Shown here piece after piece: positions 1-6,025 of a DNA stretch of 9,584 nucleotides. The notes under the pieces were generated by a model. The model did not search any database, was not told where the DNA came from, and saw only the letters and a program-made list of their open reading frames with translations. A program made the translations under genes and the position numbers. The stretch comes from Anaerolineae bacterium. GTDB lineage: Bacteria; Chloroflexota; Anaerolineae; B4-G1; DUEL01. Location: NCBI GenBank assembly GCA_016926575.1, contig JAFGOJ010000080.1, forward strand, positions 1 through 9,584, read 5' to 3'. The number at the start of each line of letters is the position of its first letter. Within the stretch, counting starts at the first letter, position 1.

Positions 1-22
1 CCCCTTCCGCAAAAGGCCCGTC

Positions 23-50
23 TTGTGTAAATCGCCAAGGCGAGTATACT
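23..50 (+). promoter_or_regulatory. Probable sigma70-type promoter of the acyl-CoA synthetase gene
   Basis: A -35-like TTGTGT (23-28) is separated by 16 bases from a -10-like TATACT (45-50). Transcription would start near base 57, giving a leader of about 25 bases that contains the Shine-Dalgarno site AGGAGGG at 67-73. The -10 box is good and the -35 moderate. This is inferred from motif and spacing only. Confidence 0.5.
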
Positions 51-81
51 GCTCCTGGTCTACACTAGGAGGGAGTATTCG

Positions 82-2133
82 ATGAGGCAGATTTTCTATC
101 CAAAAAGCGTCGTCGTGATCGGTGTCTCGGAACGTTCGAACAACCTGGCGCGTAACATCGTCGGCAACCTGCGTGCCTTCAAATACCAGGGCCAGGTGTA
201 CGCCGTCGGCCAACGCGAGGGAGAGGTCTACGACACGCCCATTGTCGAGTCGCTGTACCAGGTGCCGGACGATCTGGACCTGGCCGTGATCCTCACGCCT
301 GCGGCGGTGGTGCCCGGCCTGGTGGACGCCTGCGGGCAGAAGGGCATCCGGCGCGTGATCATCGAGTCGGGTGGGTTCAGTGAGTTCTCTGCGACAGGCC
401 GCGGGCTGGAGGCGCAGGTGCTGGAGGCCGCGCGGAAGTGGGACATTCGCTTCGTCGGCCCGAACTGCATCAGCGCGATGAACCTGGAGGCCGGGGTGTG
501 CCTGCCCTTCGCCACCATTTCCCCGGTGACGGTGCGCTTCGGCCCGGCCTCGGTGGTCGCTCAAAGCGGCGGCGTCTCCATCACCTACTTGGACCGCCTC
601 TCCATGGCCGGCGTGGGGGTCAACAAGGTGGTCAGCATTGGCAACAAGACCGATCTGGACGAGGTGGACTACCTGGCGTATTTGCTGGACGATCCGGGCA
701 CGCAGATTGTCTGCCTTTACCTGGAGTCGATCGAGCGCGGGCGGGAGCTGTTCGAGCTGGCCCGCCGCGCCGGCAAACCCGTCATCGTCCACAAGGCCAA
801 CCGGGGGCACGCCAGCCAGACCATCGCCCAATCGCACACAGCGGCACTGGCGGCCGATGACCGCATCGTGGGCGCGGCGCTGGCCCAGGCGGGAGCGATC
901 CGCGCCGAGAGTTTCCGCGACGCGGTGGCAGCGGCGCAGGGCATGGCGCTCCCGCCGGTGAAGGGGAACAACCTGGTCATCATCTCCCGCTCGGGTGGGC
1001 ACGCCGTCATCGCCGCCGATATGGCGGAGCAGTACGGCTTTCGGCTACAGCCTATCCCGGAATCGTTTGCCCGGTCGGTGCAGGCGCTCTTCAGCGCCGA
1101 CGTGATCGCTCCGACCAACCCGCTCGATCTGGGCACGATTTTCGACTTCGACATCTACGCGCAAATCGTGGCCGAATGCCTGCGCGAGCTCGCACCCGAC
1201 GCGGTGCTGCTGATCAACACCCATAGCGTGGTCGAAGCGGAGGGTGCGCGCCGCTTGACCGAACGGGTGGAGCGCATCGTGCGCGAGTCGAAGCGGCCGG
1301 TGGCGTTCTGCGCCTACGCGCAGGGCGAAGCGGCACAAGAATTGCAGCGCGACGTGAGCATCCCTATCTTCGAAGAGATCGAAGACGCGCTGCGCGGGCT
1401 GGCCGCGTCTCGCGATTGGCACCGCTGGCAGGCGCAGCGCGCCGGCGCGACGCCCCATCCGCTCGGCTCGCCGCTGCCGGAGGTGACGAAGCTGCTGGCC
1501 CAACCGGGCCTGCTGACCACCGACCGGGCGCTGGCGCTGTGCCGTGCGTACGCGATGTCCGTTGTGCCGGGCGCGGTGGTGAGCGACCCCGACGCGGCCG
1601 TCGCCGCGGCGGAACGGTTGGGCGGCGCGGTGGCGCTCAAGGTGCTTTCTCCCGAGATCGCACACAAGTCGGACGTGGGCGGGGTGGCGCTGAACCTGAG
1701 CGACGCGGCAGCGGTGCGCCTGAAGGCCGAGCGCCTGCTGGCGCTCGCGCCGGGGGCGGCGGTGCTGGTGCAGCGCATGGTCGAGGGCGGCGTCGAGGTC
1801 ATCCTGGGCGGCAAGCGGGACCCCAGCTTCGGGCCGGTGGTGATGTTCGGGCTGGGCGGGGTGATGGTGGAGACCTTCGCCGACGTGACGTTTCGCCTGG
1901 CGCCCATCGACCGGGCCGATGCCGAGGCCATGGTCGACGCGGTGCGCGGCAGCGCGTTGTTGAAGGGCGTGCGCGGCGTGCCCCCGGCAGACCGCGAGGC
2001 GCTGGTGCGGGCGCTGCTGACCGTCTCCCGAATGATGGCGGAGAATCCGCAGATTGCCGAGCTGGACATCAACCCGCTGCTGGTGTTGGAACAGGGCGCG
2101 GTGGCGGTCGACGCGCGGGTGGTGGTGGGCTAG
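82..2133 (+). CDS. Acyl-CoA synthetase (ADP-forming), fused alpha-beta type (acetate--CoA ligase family)
   Basis: This 683-residue protein is expected to interconvert an acyl-CoA, ADP and phosphate with a free acid, CoA and ATP in the cytoplasm. The N-terminal CoA-binding Rossmann domain (about 1-125) has the motif VVVIGVSERSNN. Succinyl-CoA-ligase-like domains follow (about 145-440), with the SHTAALA motif whose H252 matches the phosphorylated histidine of the family. A C-terminal ATP-grasp domain (about 465-683) carries VALKVLSPEIAHKSDVGGV, with H528 at the second histidine position. The length fits the fused ADP-forming acetyl-CoA synthetases; no GNAT domain follows, so it is not a Pat-type protein acetyltransferase. 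The ATG start is supported by AGGAGGG eight bases upstream. The gene stands alone on its strand and converges on the HEAT-repeat gene. The acyl substrate (acetate, propionate or longer acids) cannot be told from the sequence. Confidence 0.92.
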   Translation: MRQIFYPKSVVVIGVSERSNNLARNIVGNLRAFKYQGQVYAVGQREGEVYDTPIVESLYQVPDDLDLAVILTPAAVVPGLVDACGQKGIRRVIIESGGFSEFSATGRGLEAQVLEAARKWDIRFVGPNCISAMNLEAGVCLPFATISPVTVRFGPASVVAQSGGVSITYLDRLSMAGVGVNKVVSIGNKTDLDEVDYLAYLLDDPGTQIVCLYLESIERGRELFELARRAGKPVIVHKANRGHASQTIAQSHTAALAADDRIVGAALAQAGAIRAESFRDAVAAAQGMALPPVKGNNLVIISRSGGHAVIAADMAEQYGFRLQPIPESFARSVQALFSADVIAPTNPLDLGTIFDFDIYAQIVAECLRELAPDAVLLINTHSVVEAEGARRLTERVERIVRESKRPVAFCAYAQGEAAQELQRDVSIPIFEEIEDALRGLAASRDWHRWQAQRAGATPHPLGSPLPEVTKLLAQPGLLTTDRALALCRAYAMSVVPGAVVSDPDAAVAAAERLGGAVALKVLSPEIAHKSDVGGVALNLSDAAAVRLKAERLLALAPGAAVLVQRMVEGGVEVILGGKRDPSFGPVVMFGLGGVMVETFADVTFRLAPIDRADAEAMVDAVRGSALLKGVRGVPPADREALVRALLTVSRMMAENPQIAELDINPLLVLEQGAVAVDARVVVG

Positions 2134-2708
2134 GGCTTGAAGTAGACCATGCCCACGCCCATACGTTCCAGCGCGTCTTCGGCGTAGGCGGTGACGGCCG
2201 CGCTGGGGTCGTCGAGCGCGGCGATGAGTGCGGGGATGGCCTCCTGCGGCTGGATGACGGACAGGGCGCGGGCGGCGCCGATGCGCGTGGCCGCGTCGCC
2301 GTGTTCGAGCGCGGCGATGAGCGCGGGCGCGGCGGTCGGCCCGAACTGGGAGAGCGCGTCGGCGGCCAGCCGCGCCACGTAGGCGGAGGGGTCGGCCAGG
2401 CGGGCCACCAGGGGCGCGACGGCCTGGGCGGGCCGGAGCTGGGCCAGTCCCACCACCGCGCAGGCGCGCACGTCGGGGTCGGCGTCCTCCAGCGCGGCGA
2501 GCAGGGCGGGCAGCGCTTCCGGCGTCCCCAGCGCGGCCAACGTCCGCACGGCCCACCAGCGCCGGTCTCGCTCCCGCGAATCCAGCAAGTCCTTCAGGTC
2601 TGCCAGGGCCGCGTTGCCTCCAGCGGCTATAGCGAGCGCGGCAGCTTCGGCCGCGTCGTCGTCGCCGGCGGCGATGGCGACGCTCAACTGATCGAGTGGG
2701 TTGTCCAT
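2130..2708 (-). CDS. HEAT / PBS-lyase-like repeat protein
   Basis: This 192-residue protein is built almost wholly of alpha-helical repeats of about 31 residues. About five repeats can be followed from residue 48 to 185, each with a pattern like ALPALLAALEDADPDVRACA, where the D-x-x-V-R turn is typical of HEAT_2/PBS-lyase repeats. There is no signal peptide and no catalytic motif, so a scaffold or protein-binding role is the most that can be said. The protein ends in GMVYFKP after the last repeat. The ATG start is supported by AAGAGG about eight bases upstream on the minus strand. It is the last gene of a probable four-gene minus-strand unit, 62 bases after the GIY-YIG stop. Its TAG stop overlaps that of the convergent acyl-CoA synthetase gene. 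Confidence 0.85.
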   Translation of the reverse strand: MDNPLDQLSVAIAAGDDDAAEAAALAIAAGGNAALADLKDLLDSRERDRRWWAVRTLAALGTPEALPALLAALEDADPDVRACAVVGLAQLRPAQAVAPLVARLADPSAYVARLAADALSQFGPTAAPALIAALEHGDAATRIGAARALSVIQPQEAIPALIAALDDPSAAVTAYAEDALERMGVGMVYFKP

Positions 2709-2741
2709 AATCCATACCTCTTGCGGCGGGTGTTCGCCGCC

Positions 2742-2775
2742 GGCAACTGCTCAGGCTGTGCGCCTGGCAGTTACC
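2742..2775. repeat. Left palindromic unit of the compound element
   Basis: GGCAACTGC (2742-2750) faces GCAGTTACC (2767-2775). The arms pair over nine positions with one C-A mismatch, and the inner bases CAGG/CCTG add to the stem. On the minus strand this unit supplies the in-frame TAA stop of the GIY-YIG gene. Confidence 0.6.
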
Positions 2776-3325
2776 CGTCCGGCGCGTCGAAGGGAGATGA
2801 TGGGGGGGGTGCGGGCGGCTTCGCCGCCCGCAAAACCCCCACTTCCCCTTTTTGCGGCAGGAAAGGCAACTGCGAAGCGTAAGCTGAGCAGTTACCGCTG
2901 CCGATGATTTCTCTAAAGCGGGCCAGGCTGGGCGGCGTGGGGAAGTGGAACAGGTGGGTGGGGCAGCGGCAATCGGACGCGCCGAAACCGGGTGCGGGTT
3001 GGGATGCGCCCGGCAGTCGGGCGACGGCGGTGGCCCAGGCACACTCGCGCGGTTGCTCGTCCTCGACCGTCCAGACGGCGAGCGGTTGGCAGGCAGCGCG
3101 CAGGTAGTCGATGTGCCAGTGGAGGGGTTTGGGGTGGCGCAGGTGGCGGGCCAGGCGCGCCGACAGCCCGCCGGGTCCGCGGGCGCTGCCGACGTAGACA
3201 TACACCCCGGCCGGGAAGTCGAAGCGCCCCAGCTTTCCCACCGTCAGTGGGAGAGGGTGGGAAAGCGAGAGGAGCAGGGCGTAGGTTCCGGGTTCAGAAC
3301 TCAGGCTGAGACCCGGCGCTGCCAC
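2771..3325 (-). CDS. GIY-YIG nuclease-like protein, DUF123 family, with repeat-derived C-terminal tail
   Basis: The frame gives 184 residues from a GTG start at 3325, which has GGGG a few bases upstream and is the only usual start codon before the domain. GTYALLL (13-19) and GVYVYVGSA (40-48) correspond to the GIY and YIG halves of the fold. RHLRHPKPLHWHIDYLR (60-76) and the DCRCPTHLF signature (118-126) point to the DUF123 branch, whose proteins usually end soon after that signature. The last 41 residues (144-184), from GNCSAY onward, are translated from the palindromic element and include a proline run from an eight-C tract. The tail is therefore probably not ancestral. The gene overlaps the upstream membrane-protein gene by 25 bases, which suggests translational coupling. 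A nucleic-acid role is expected from the fold; actual nuclease activity is unproven. Confidence 0.8.
   Translation of the reverse strand: MAAPGLSLSSEPGTYALLLSLSHPLPLTVGKLGRFDFPAGVYVYVGSARGPGGLSARLARHLRHPKPLHWHIDYLRAACQPLAVWTVEDEQPRECAWATAVARLPGASQPAPGFGASDCRCPTHLFHFPTPPSLARFREIIGSGNCSAYASQLPFLPQKGEVGVLRAAKPPAPPPSSPFDAPDG
2802..2840. repeat. GC-rich hairpin in the centre of the compound element
   Basis: GCGGGCGGC (2811-2819) and GCCGCCCGC (2823-2831) form a perfect nine-pair stem with a TTC loop. An outer G run (2802-2809) can pair with CCCCC (2836-2840). No T tract follows on either strand, so it is not a canonical intrinsic terminator. As a strong RNA fold it could still slow transcription or protect mRNA ends. 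Confidence 0.6.
2865..2896. repeat. Right palindromic unit of the compound element
   Basis: GGCAACTGC (2865-2873) faces GCAGTTACC (2888-2896), with the same arms as the left unit but a different interior. On the minus strand it is translated as residues 144-154 of the GIY-YIG reading frame. Confidence 0.6.
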
Positions 3326-3528
3326 AGTATCCCCGCTGCCCAAGCTGCCGCGCTGCCCGCCACCATCAACGCCAGCCCGATCAGATCGAGAGAGCGGACG
3401 GCGTGCGCGCTGTCGATGCCGTAGATGAGCGGGCCTTCGTAGGTATCGGGGAGGGCCAGCACCAACAGGCTGGTGACGAGTGTCAAGAATGCCAGCGCCG
3501 ACAAGAGCAAGACGCGCCAATCGGTCAT
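3301..3528 (-). CDS. Small two-helix membrane protein, function unknown
   Basis: This 75-residue protein has two hydrophobic segments, about 6-26 (VLLLSALAFLTLVTSLLVLA) and about 49-69 (LIGLALMVAGSAAAWAAGIL). A polar loop of about 22 residues joins them, and the C-terminus is basic (WQRRVSA). With both ends probably cytoplasmic it would form a hairpin in the inner membrane. I do not recognise a family. Reality as a gene is supported by its fit in the unit: it starts three bases after the Trm112-like stop and its end overlaps the GIY-YIG start. No clear Shine-Dalgarno site precedes the ATG, so translation is probably coupled to the gene before it. Confidence 0.7.
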   Translation of the reverse strand: MTDWRVLLLSALAFLTLVTSLLVLALPDTYEGPLIYGIDSAHAVRSLDLIGLALMVAGSAAAWAAGILWQRRVSA

Positions 3529-3531
3529 TGG

Positions 3532-3777
3532 TTATTCGGCGGGCGGCGGGACCGGCAGGGCGTCCTCCGACGTGGCGGCCCATTTGTCCCCTTCTTCGAT
3601 GAGCATCACGGGGATGTCGTCGCGGATGGGGTATTTGCGGCCGCAATCCGGCTCCTGGCAGACCAGCCAGCAGTCGTGGACCAGCTTCAGCCGGCCGGGG
3701 TCGTCTCCGGGTTTGCGCGTTTCGCCACTGACGCAGTACGGGCAACGCAGGATGTCGAGCAATTCAGAGTTTATCAT
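3532..3777 (-). CDS. Trm112-family zinc-ribbon protein
   Basis: This 81-residue protein has four metal-ligand cysteines in two pairs, C12-P-Y-C15 and C40-Q-E-P-D-C45, with an extra C36. The signature YPIRDDIPVMLIEE (49-62) follows the second pair. This is the Trm112/UPF0434 pattern. Trm112 in eukaryotes and archaea activates several methyltransferases; bacterial members are small zinc-ribbon proteins whose partners are mostly unknown. The C-terminus is acidic and proline-rich. The ATG has a good site, AAGGTG, a few bases upstream on the minus strand. It is the first gene of the minus-strand unit, about 44 bases after the predicted transcription start. Confidence 0.88.
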   Translation of the reverse strand: MINSELLDILRCPYCVSGETRKPGDDPGRLKLVHDCWLVCQEPDCGRKYPIRDDIPVMLIEEGDKWAATSEDALPVPPPAE

Positions 3778-3827
3778 AGGTTCACCTTAGCGATCGATGG
3801 ATAGCGCCGTCCTGGCGCTCGCGTCTT

Positions 3828-3856
3828 ACTATAACACATATTGAGCGGGCGGGCAA
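3828..3856 (-). promoter_or_regulatory. Sigma70-type promoter of the Trm112-GIY-YIG-HEAT unit
   Basis: On the minus strand TTGCCC (complement of 3851-3856) lies 17 bases before TATAGT (complement of 3828-3833). Transcription would begin near 3821. The leader holds a small hairpin, AGCGCC/GGCGCT, at 3803-3819. The -35 box is one base from the -35 box of the divergent promoter. Confidence 0.6.
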
Positions 3857-3857
3857 T

Positions 3858-3886
3858 TTGCTTTCCCACCTGGGCGGTGATAGAAT
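3858..3886 (+). promoter_or_regulatory. Sigma70-type promoter of the epimerase gene
   Basis: TTGCTT (3858-3863) and TAGAAT (3881-3886) are separated by exactly 17 bases. The predicted start near 3893 gives a leader of about 175 bases before the ATG at 4068. That is long for a single enzyme gene and holds three hairpins. Confidence 0.6.
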
Positions 3887-3911
3887 CTACTTCGAAAATA
3901 AAGTCGTTCCT

Positions 3912-4018
3912 GTGGTAGTAGGCGCGCGGTCCAATCGCGCGTCTACCACCACCAGACACTGTGCTCCCACCGGGTTTGTGACCCGGCGGTGGCGCGGGCG
4001 TCACGCTGAAAGCGTGAC
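3912..4018 (+). repeat. Array of three hairpins in the epimerase leader (repeat element or regulatory RNA)
   Basis: Three stem-loops follow one another between promoter and start codon. Hairpin 1 (3912-3952) has 17 paired positions with one A-C mismatch and one G-T pair, including CGCGCG/CGCGCG and a seven-base loop. Hairpin 2 (3967-3992) pairs CCACCGGGT with ACCC and GGTGG around a three-base bulge. Hairpin 3 (4000-4018) is a perfect eight-pair stem, GTCACGCT/AGCGTGAC, with a GAA loop. A shorter palindrome, CGGCGCCG, follows at 4028-4035. No T tract follows any stem, so none is a classic terminator. I do not recognise a known riboswitch. It may be a dispersed palindromic repeat family or a structured 5' leader. 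Confidence 0.6.
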
Positions 4019-4067
4019 CTGCATGTTCGGCGCCGATGCTGGAAGGTTTTGTCGAGGTGAAGGAATA

Positions 4068-5051
4068 ATGAAAGCATTTGTGACAGGCGCGACCGGGTGT
4101 GTCGGTGCCAACGTGGTGGCGGCGCTCGTGGAAAAGGGGTACGCGGTGCGCGCGATGCGCCGGGAATCTTCGCGCCTCGATGCGTTGGAGGGCCTGGCGG
4201 TCGAGTTGGTCACCGGCGACCTGATGGACCGGGCGTCCCTCGAACGGGCGATGGATGGATGCGCGTGGGTGTTCCACGTGGCGGCCATATCCGACTATTG
4301 GCGCACGCCGACGGAGCGCATCTACCACGTCAACGTGACGGGCACGCGCCACGTGTTGGCGGCTGCTGCTGCGGTGGGGGTCGAGCGGCTGGTCTACACC
4401 AGCTCCGTCGGCGCGTTGGGGGTGCCGGAGAACGGGCGGTGGCTGACGGAAGCGGATACGTTCAACCTTCCCGAGGGGCGTTTTCCATACGGTCACTCTA
4501 AGCATCTGGCGGAAGAGGCGGTGCGGGCGGCGGTCGCGGCGGGTTTGGATGCGGTGGTTGTCAATCCGGCGGTGGCGATTGGCCCACGGGACGTGCATTG
4601 GATCGGCGGGAGCCTGCTGCGTGAGGCGCAGCGGGGCGGAACGTGGTTCGCGCCGCCCGGCGGGACGTGTTGGGCGTCGGCGGTGGCCATTGGTCGGGGG
4701 CATGTGTTGGCGGCGGAACGGGGGCGCACCGGCGAGCGCTATATCTTGGGCGGAGATAACCTCACGCACCGCCGCGCGTTCGAGATTGTCGTGCAGATCG
4801 TCGGCGGGAGAGCGCCCAGGGTGGTCTTGCCCGGCTTCTTGACCAGTCTGGTCGAAACGGGCCTGCGTGGATTGCAGCGCATCCCTGGCCTGGCGCTGCC
4901 TTTCTCGGGCGAACAGGTGTGGCTCGGCGCGCGTGAGATTTACTGCGACAGCACGAAAGCGGTGCGGGACGTGGGATACGAGCTGGTTTCTTTCGAGGAC
5001 GCGGTCGAGGAGGCGTATCGCTGGTACCGTGAGCGGGGATGGATGGCGTAA
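4068..5051 (+). CDS. NAD(P)-dependent epimerase/reductase, extended SDR (dihydroflavonol-reductase / HpnA-like)
   Basis: This 327-residue protein has the N-terminal nucleotide-binding motif TGATGCVG (6-13), where cysteine stands in place of the usual phenylalanine. The extended-SDR active site is present: serines 112-113 in YTSSVGALG and the Y141-x-x-x-K145 pair in PYGHSKHLAEE. The NPAVAIGPRD segment and RYILGGDNLTHR match the family of dihydroflavonol-4-reductase-like and hopanoid-associated sugar epimerases (HpnA). It probably oxidises, reduces or epimerises a sugar or small lipid-linked substrate in the cytoplasm. The ATG at 4068 is chosen over an upstream in-frame start at 3858 because it begins exactly at the Rossmann strand and has AAGGA upstream, and because 3858 falls in the promoter. 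The gene is monocistronic or may read through to the response regulator. The exact substrate is unknown. Confidence 0.88.
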   Translation: MKAFVTGATGCVGANVVAALVEKGYAVRAMRRESSRLDALEGLAVELVTGDLMDRASLERAMDGCAWVFHVAAISDYWRTPTERIYHVNVTGTRHVLAAAAAVGVERLVYTSSVGALGVPENGRWLTEADTFNLPEGRFPYGHSKHLAEEAVRAAVAAGLDAVVVNPAVAIGPRDVHWIGGSLLREAQRGGTWFAPPGGTCWASAVAIGRGHVLAAERGRTGERYILGGDNLTHRRAFEIVVQIVGGRAPRVVLPGFLTSLVETGLRGLQRIPGLALPFSGEQVWLGAREIYCDSTKAVRDVGYELVSFEDAVEEAYRWYRERGWMA

Positions 5052-5057
5052 CGCTGT

Positions 5058-5086
5058 TTGGAGAGATACCAGTTGTCTGTTATAAT
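5058..5086 (+). promoter_or_regulatory. Extended -10 promoter of the response-regulator gene
   Basis: A consensus -10 TATAAT (5081-5086) is preceded by TGT (5078-5080), an extended -10 element. A weak -35, TTGGAG (5058-5063), lies 17 bases upstream. Initiation is expected near 5093, only about 40 bases after the epimerase stop codon. Confidence 0.65.
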
Positions 5087-5094
5087 GTAGTGCT

Positions 5095-5104
5095 TGATAT
5101 ATCA
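5095..5104. promoter_or_regulatory. Perfect 10-base palindrome at the predicted transcription start
   Basis: TGATATATCA reads the same on both strands and sits within the first bases of the predicted transcript of the response-regulator gene. The position suits an operator where a bound protein, perhaps the regulator itself, could block initiation. A 10-base AT-rich palindrome can also arise by chance. A short hairpin, GCGCC/GGCGC (5119-5135), follows in the leader. Confidence 0.3.
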
Positions 5105-5151
5105 GGGCGGCGGGGAGAGCGCCTTATCGCGGCGCAGGTCTAGGGGGTGCT

Positions 5152-6003
5152 GTGGACGATCAGTTTTCCATTCCCGTTTCGCAGGTCAAGATACTGGTAG
5201 TGGACGATGATCCGGCGATGTTGGAAGCGCTGGTGCGCTCGTTTGGATTGAGCGGCTATCAGGTCGAAGGTGTCTTGACCGGCGAGGAAGCCTTAGAGAA
5301 GCTGGATACCGAGCCTTTTCACTTGATGTTGATCGATCTGCACCTTTCCGGCGTGCAGGGGCTGGACGTACTGTGCCAGGGTCGTCGGATGCAGCCCCGG
5401 CTCCTGGCGATCGTGTTGACCGCCCACGCTGATCTGGAGAATGCGATCGAGGCAATCCGCGCCGGTGCGGTCGATTATCTCCTCAAGCCGTGCCGGTTGC
5501 GGGATATCGAGGCCGCGATTACGCGTGTCTTGCGTGTCTGGCAGGCGGATATGCGCCGCCAGCACCTGCTGGACGTCATCGCTGGCGCATTGGAAGAGCT
5601 CAGGAAAGAAGAAGCGTGGGGAGAGGGGAGCGATGGGAAACCGGAGCGATTTGTGCGCTGCCGGGCGCTGACGCTCGACCGCGAGAAACGCCTGGTCATC
5701 GTCGATAGCGACGAAGATCAGCCCAACGCCCCGGTCGAGTTGACGGTCAATGAGATGAACGTGCTGGCGCAGCTCATGGAGCACCCGGATACGATGTATA
5801 CCTGTCAAGACCTGGCTAAGTTGGCATTAAATGAAGAGATGGACGACTTGGATGCCCGGGCCATCATCCGCCCCCACATTTCGCGTTTGCGCAATAAAAT
5901 CGAAGCCAATCCGAGGCGCCCGCTCTTCATCGTCACAGTCAGAGGGAAGGGGTATATGTTCCCATTGGTCGTAGCCAAGGCCGAAAGAAAGAAGAGGAGA
6001 TAG
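5152..6003 (+). CDS. Two-component response regulator, receiver plus OmpR-type winged helix
   Basis: This 283-residue DNA-binding regulator has a receiver domain at about 12-125. Its acidic pocket is D18-D19-D20, the phosphorylation site is D62 in LMLIDLHLSG, and the switch residues are T90 and K112 (DYLLKP). The receiver resembles NtrC-type receivers (AIEAIRAGAVDYLLKP). A linker of about 40 residues with charged helical sequence precedes a winged-helix domain (about 165-278) that ends in the wing motif VTVRGKGYMF, as in OmpR/PhoB-type outputs. All phosphotransfer residues are present, so it should be activated by a histidine kinase; none is in this window. The start is GTG at 5152, preceded by a GGGGG run about four bases upstream. 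The acyltransferase follows 22 bases later, so the two are probably cotranscribed. The target genes are unknown. Confidence 0.93.
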   Translation: MDDQFSIPVSQVKILVVDDDPAMLEALVRSFGLSGYQVEGVLTGEEALEKLDTEPFHLMLIDLHLSGVQGLDVLCQGRRMQPRLLAIVLTAHADLENAIEAIRAGAVDYLLKPCRLRDIEAAITRVLRVWQADMRRQHLLDVIAGALEELRKEEAWGEGSDGKPERFVRCRALTLDREKRLVIVDSDEDQPNAPVELTVNEMNVLAQLMEHPDTMYTCQDLAKLALNEEMDDLDARAIIRPHISRLRNKIEANPRRPLFIVTVRGKGYMFPLVVAKAERKKRR

Positions 6004-6025
6004 CTCTTCCGAGAGCGATGGCGCA

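Larger units (their letters stand above)
2742..2896. repeat. Compound palindromic element with inverted terminal units (MITE- or REP-like)
   Basis: Two related imperfect palindromes, at 2742-2775 and 2865-2896, bound this 155-base stretch in inverted orientation. The left end reads GGCAACTGCTCAG on the plus strand; the right end reads GGTAACTGCTCAG on the minus strand, so 12 of 13 bases agree. Between them lie an 8-base G run (2802-2809), a GC-rich hairpin (2811-2831), a C run (2836-2840) and a pyrimidine-rich stretch. It encodes no transposase. No clear target-site duplication is visible; the flanks GCCGCC and GCTGCC resemble each other only weakly. The architecture suggests a non-autonomous mobile element or a paired REP unit. 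That it is repeated elsewhere in the genome is inferred. Confidence 0.6.

Noticed and set aside
2811..2831. Intrinsic terminator at the GC-rich hairpin
   Set aside because: The stem is strong, but no T tract follows on either strand and the hairpin lies inside the GIY-YIG reading frame.
1416..2882. A 488-codon open frame on the plus strand
   Set aside because: It crosses the convergent gene ends and the palindromic element and is low-complexity Gly/Arg-rich sequence. The genes in the other frames have clear families.
1045..3201. A 718-codon open frame on the minus strand
   Set aside because: It runs antisense through the acyl-CoA synthetase gene and in another frame through the HEAT-repeat and GIY-YIG genes. 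It is rich in Arg, Ala and Pro with no domain, as expected of a GC-rich shadow frame.
3858..4067. Upstream extension of the epimerase by 70 residues
   Set aside because: The extra residues would be translated from the promoter and the hairpins, and the Rossmann motif begins right after the ATG at 4068, which has a Shine-Dalgarno site.
3774..4769. A 331-codon minus-strand frame across the divergent promoter region
   Set aside because: It covers both promoters, the hairpin array and the antisense of the epimerase; no recognisable domain.
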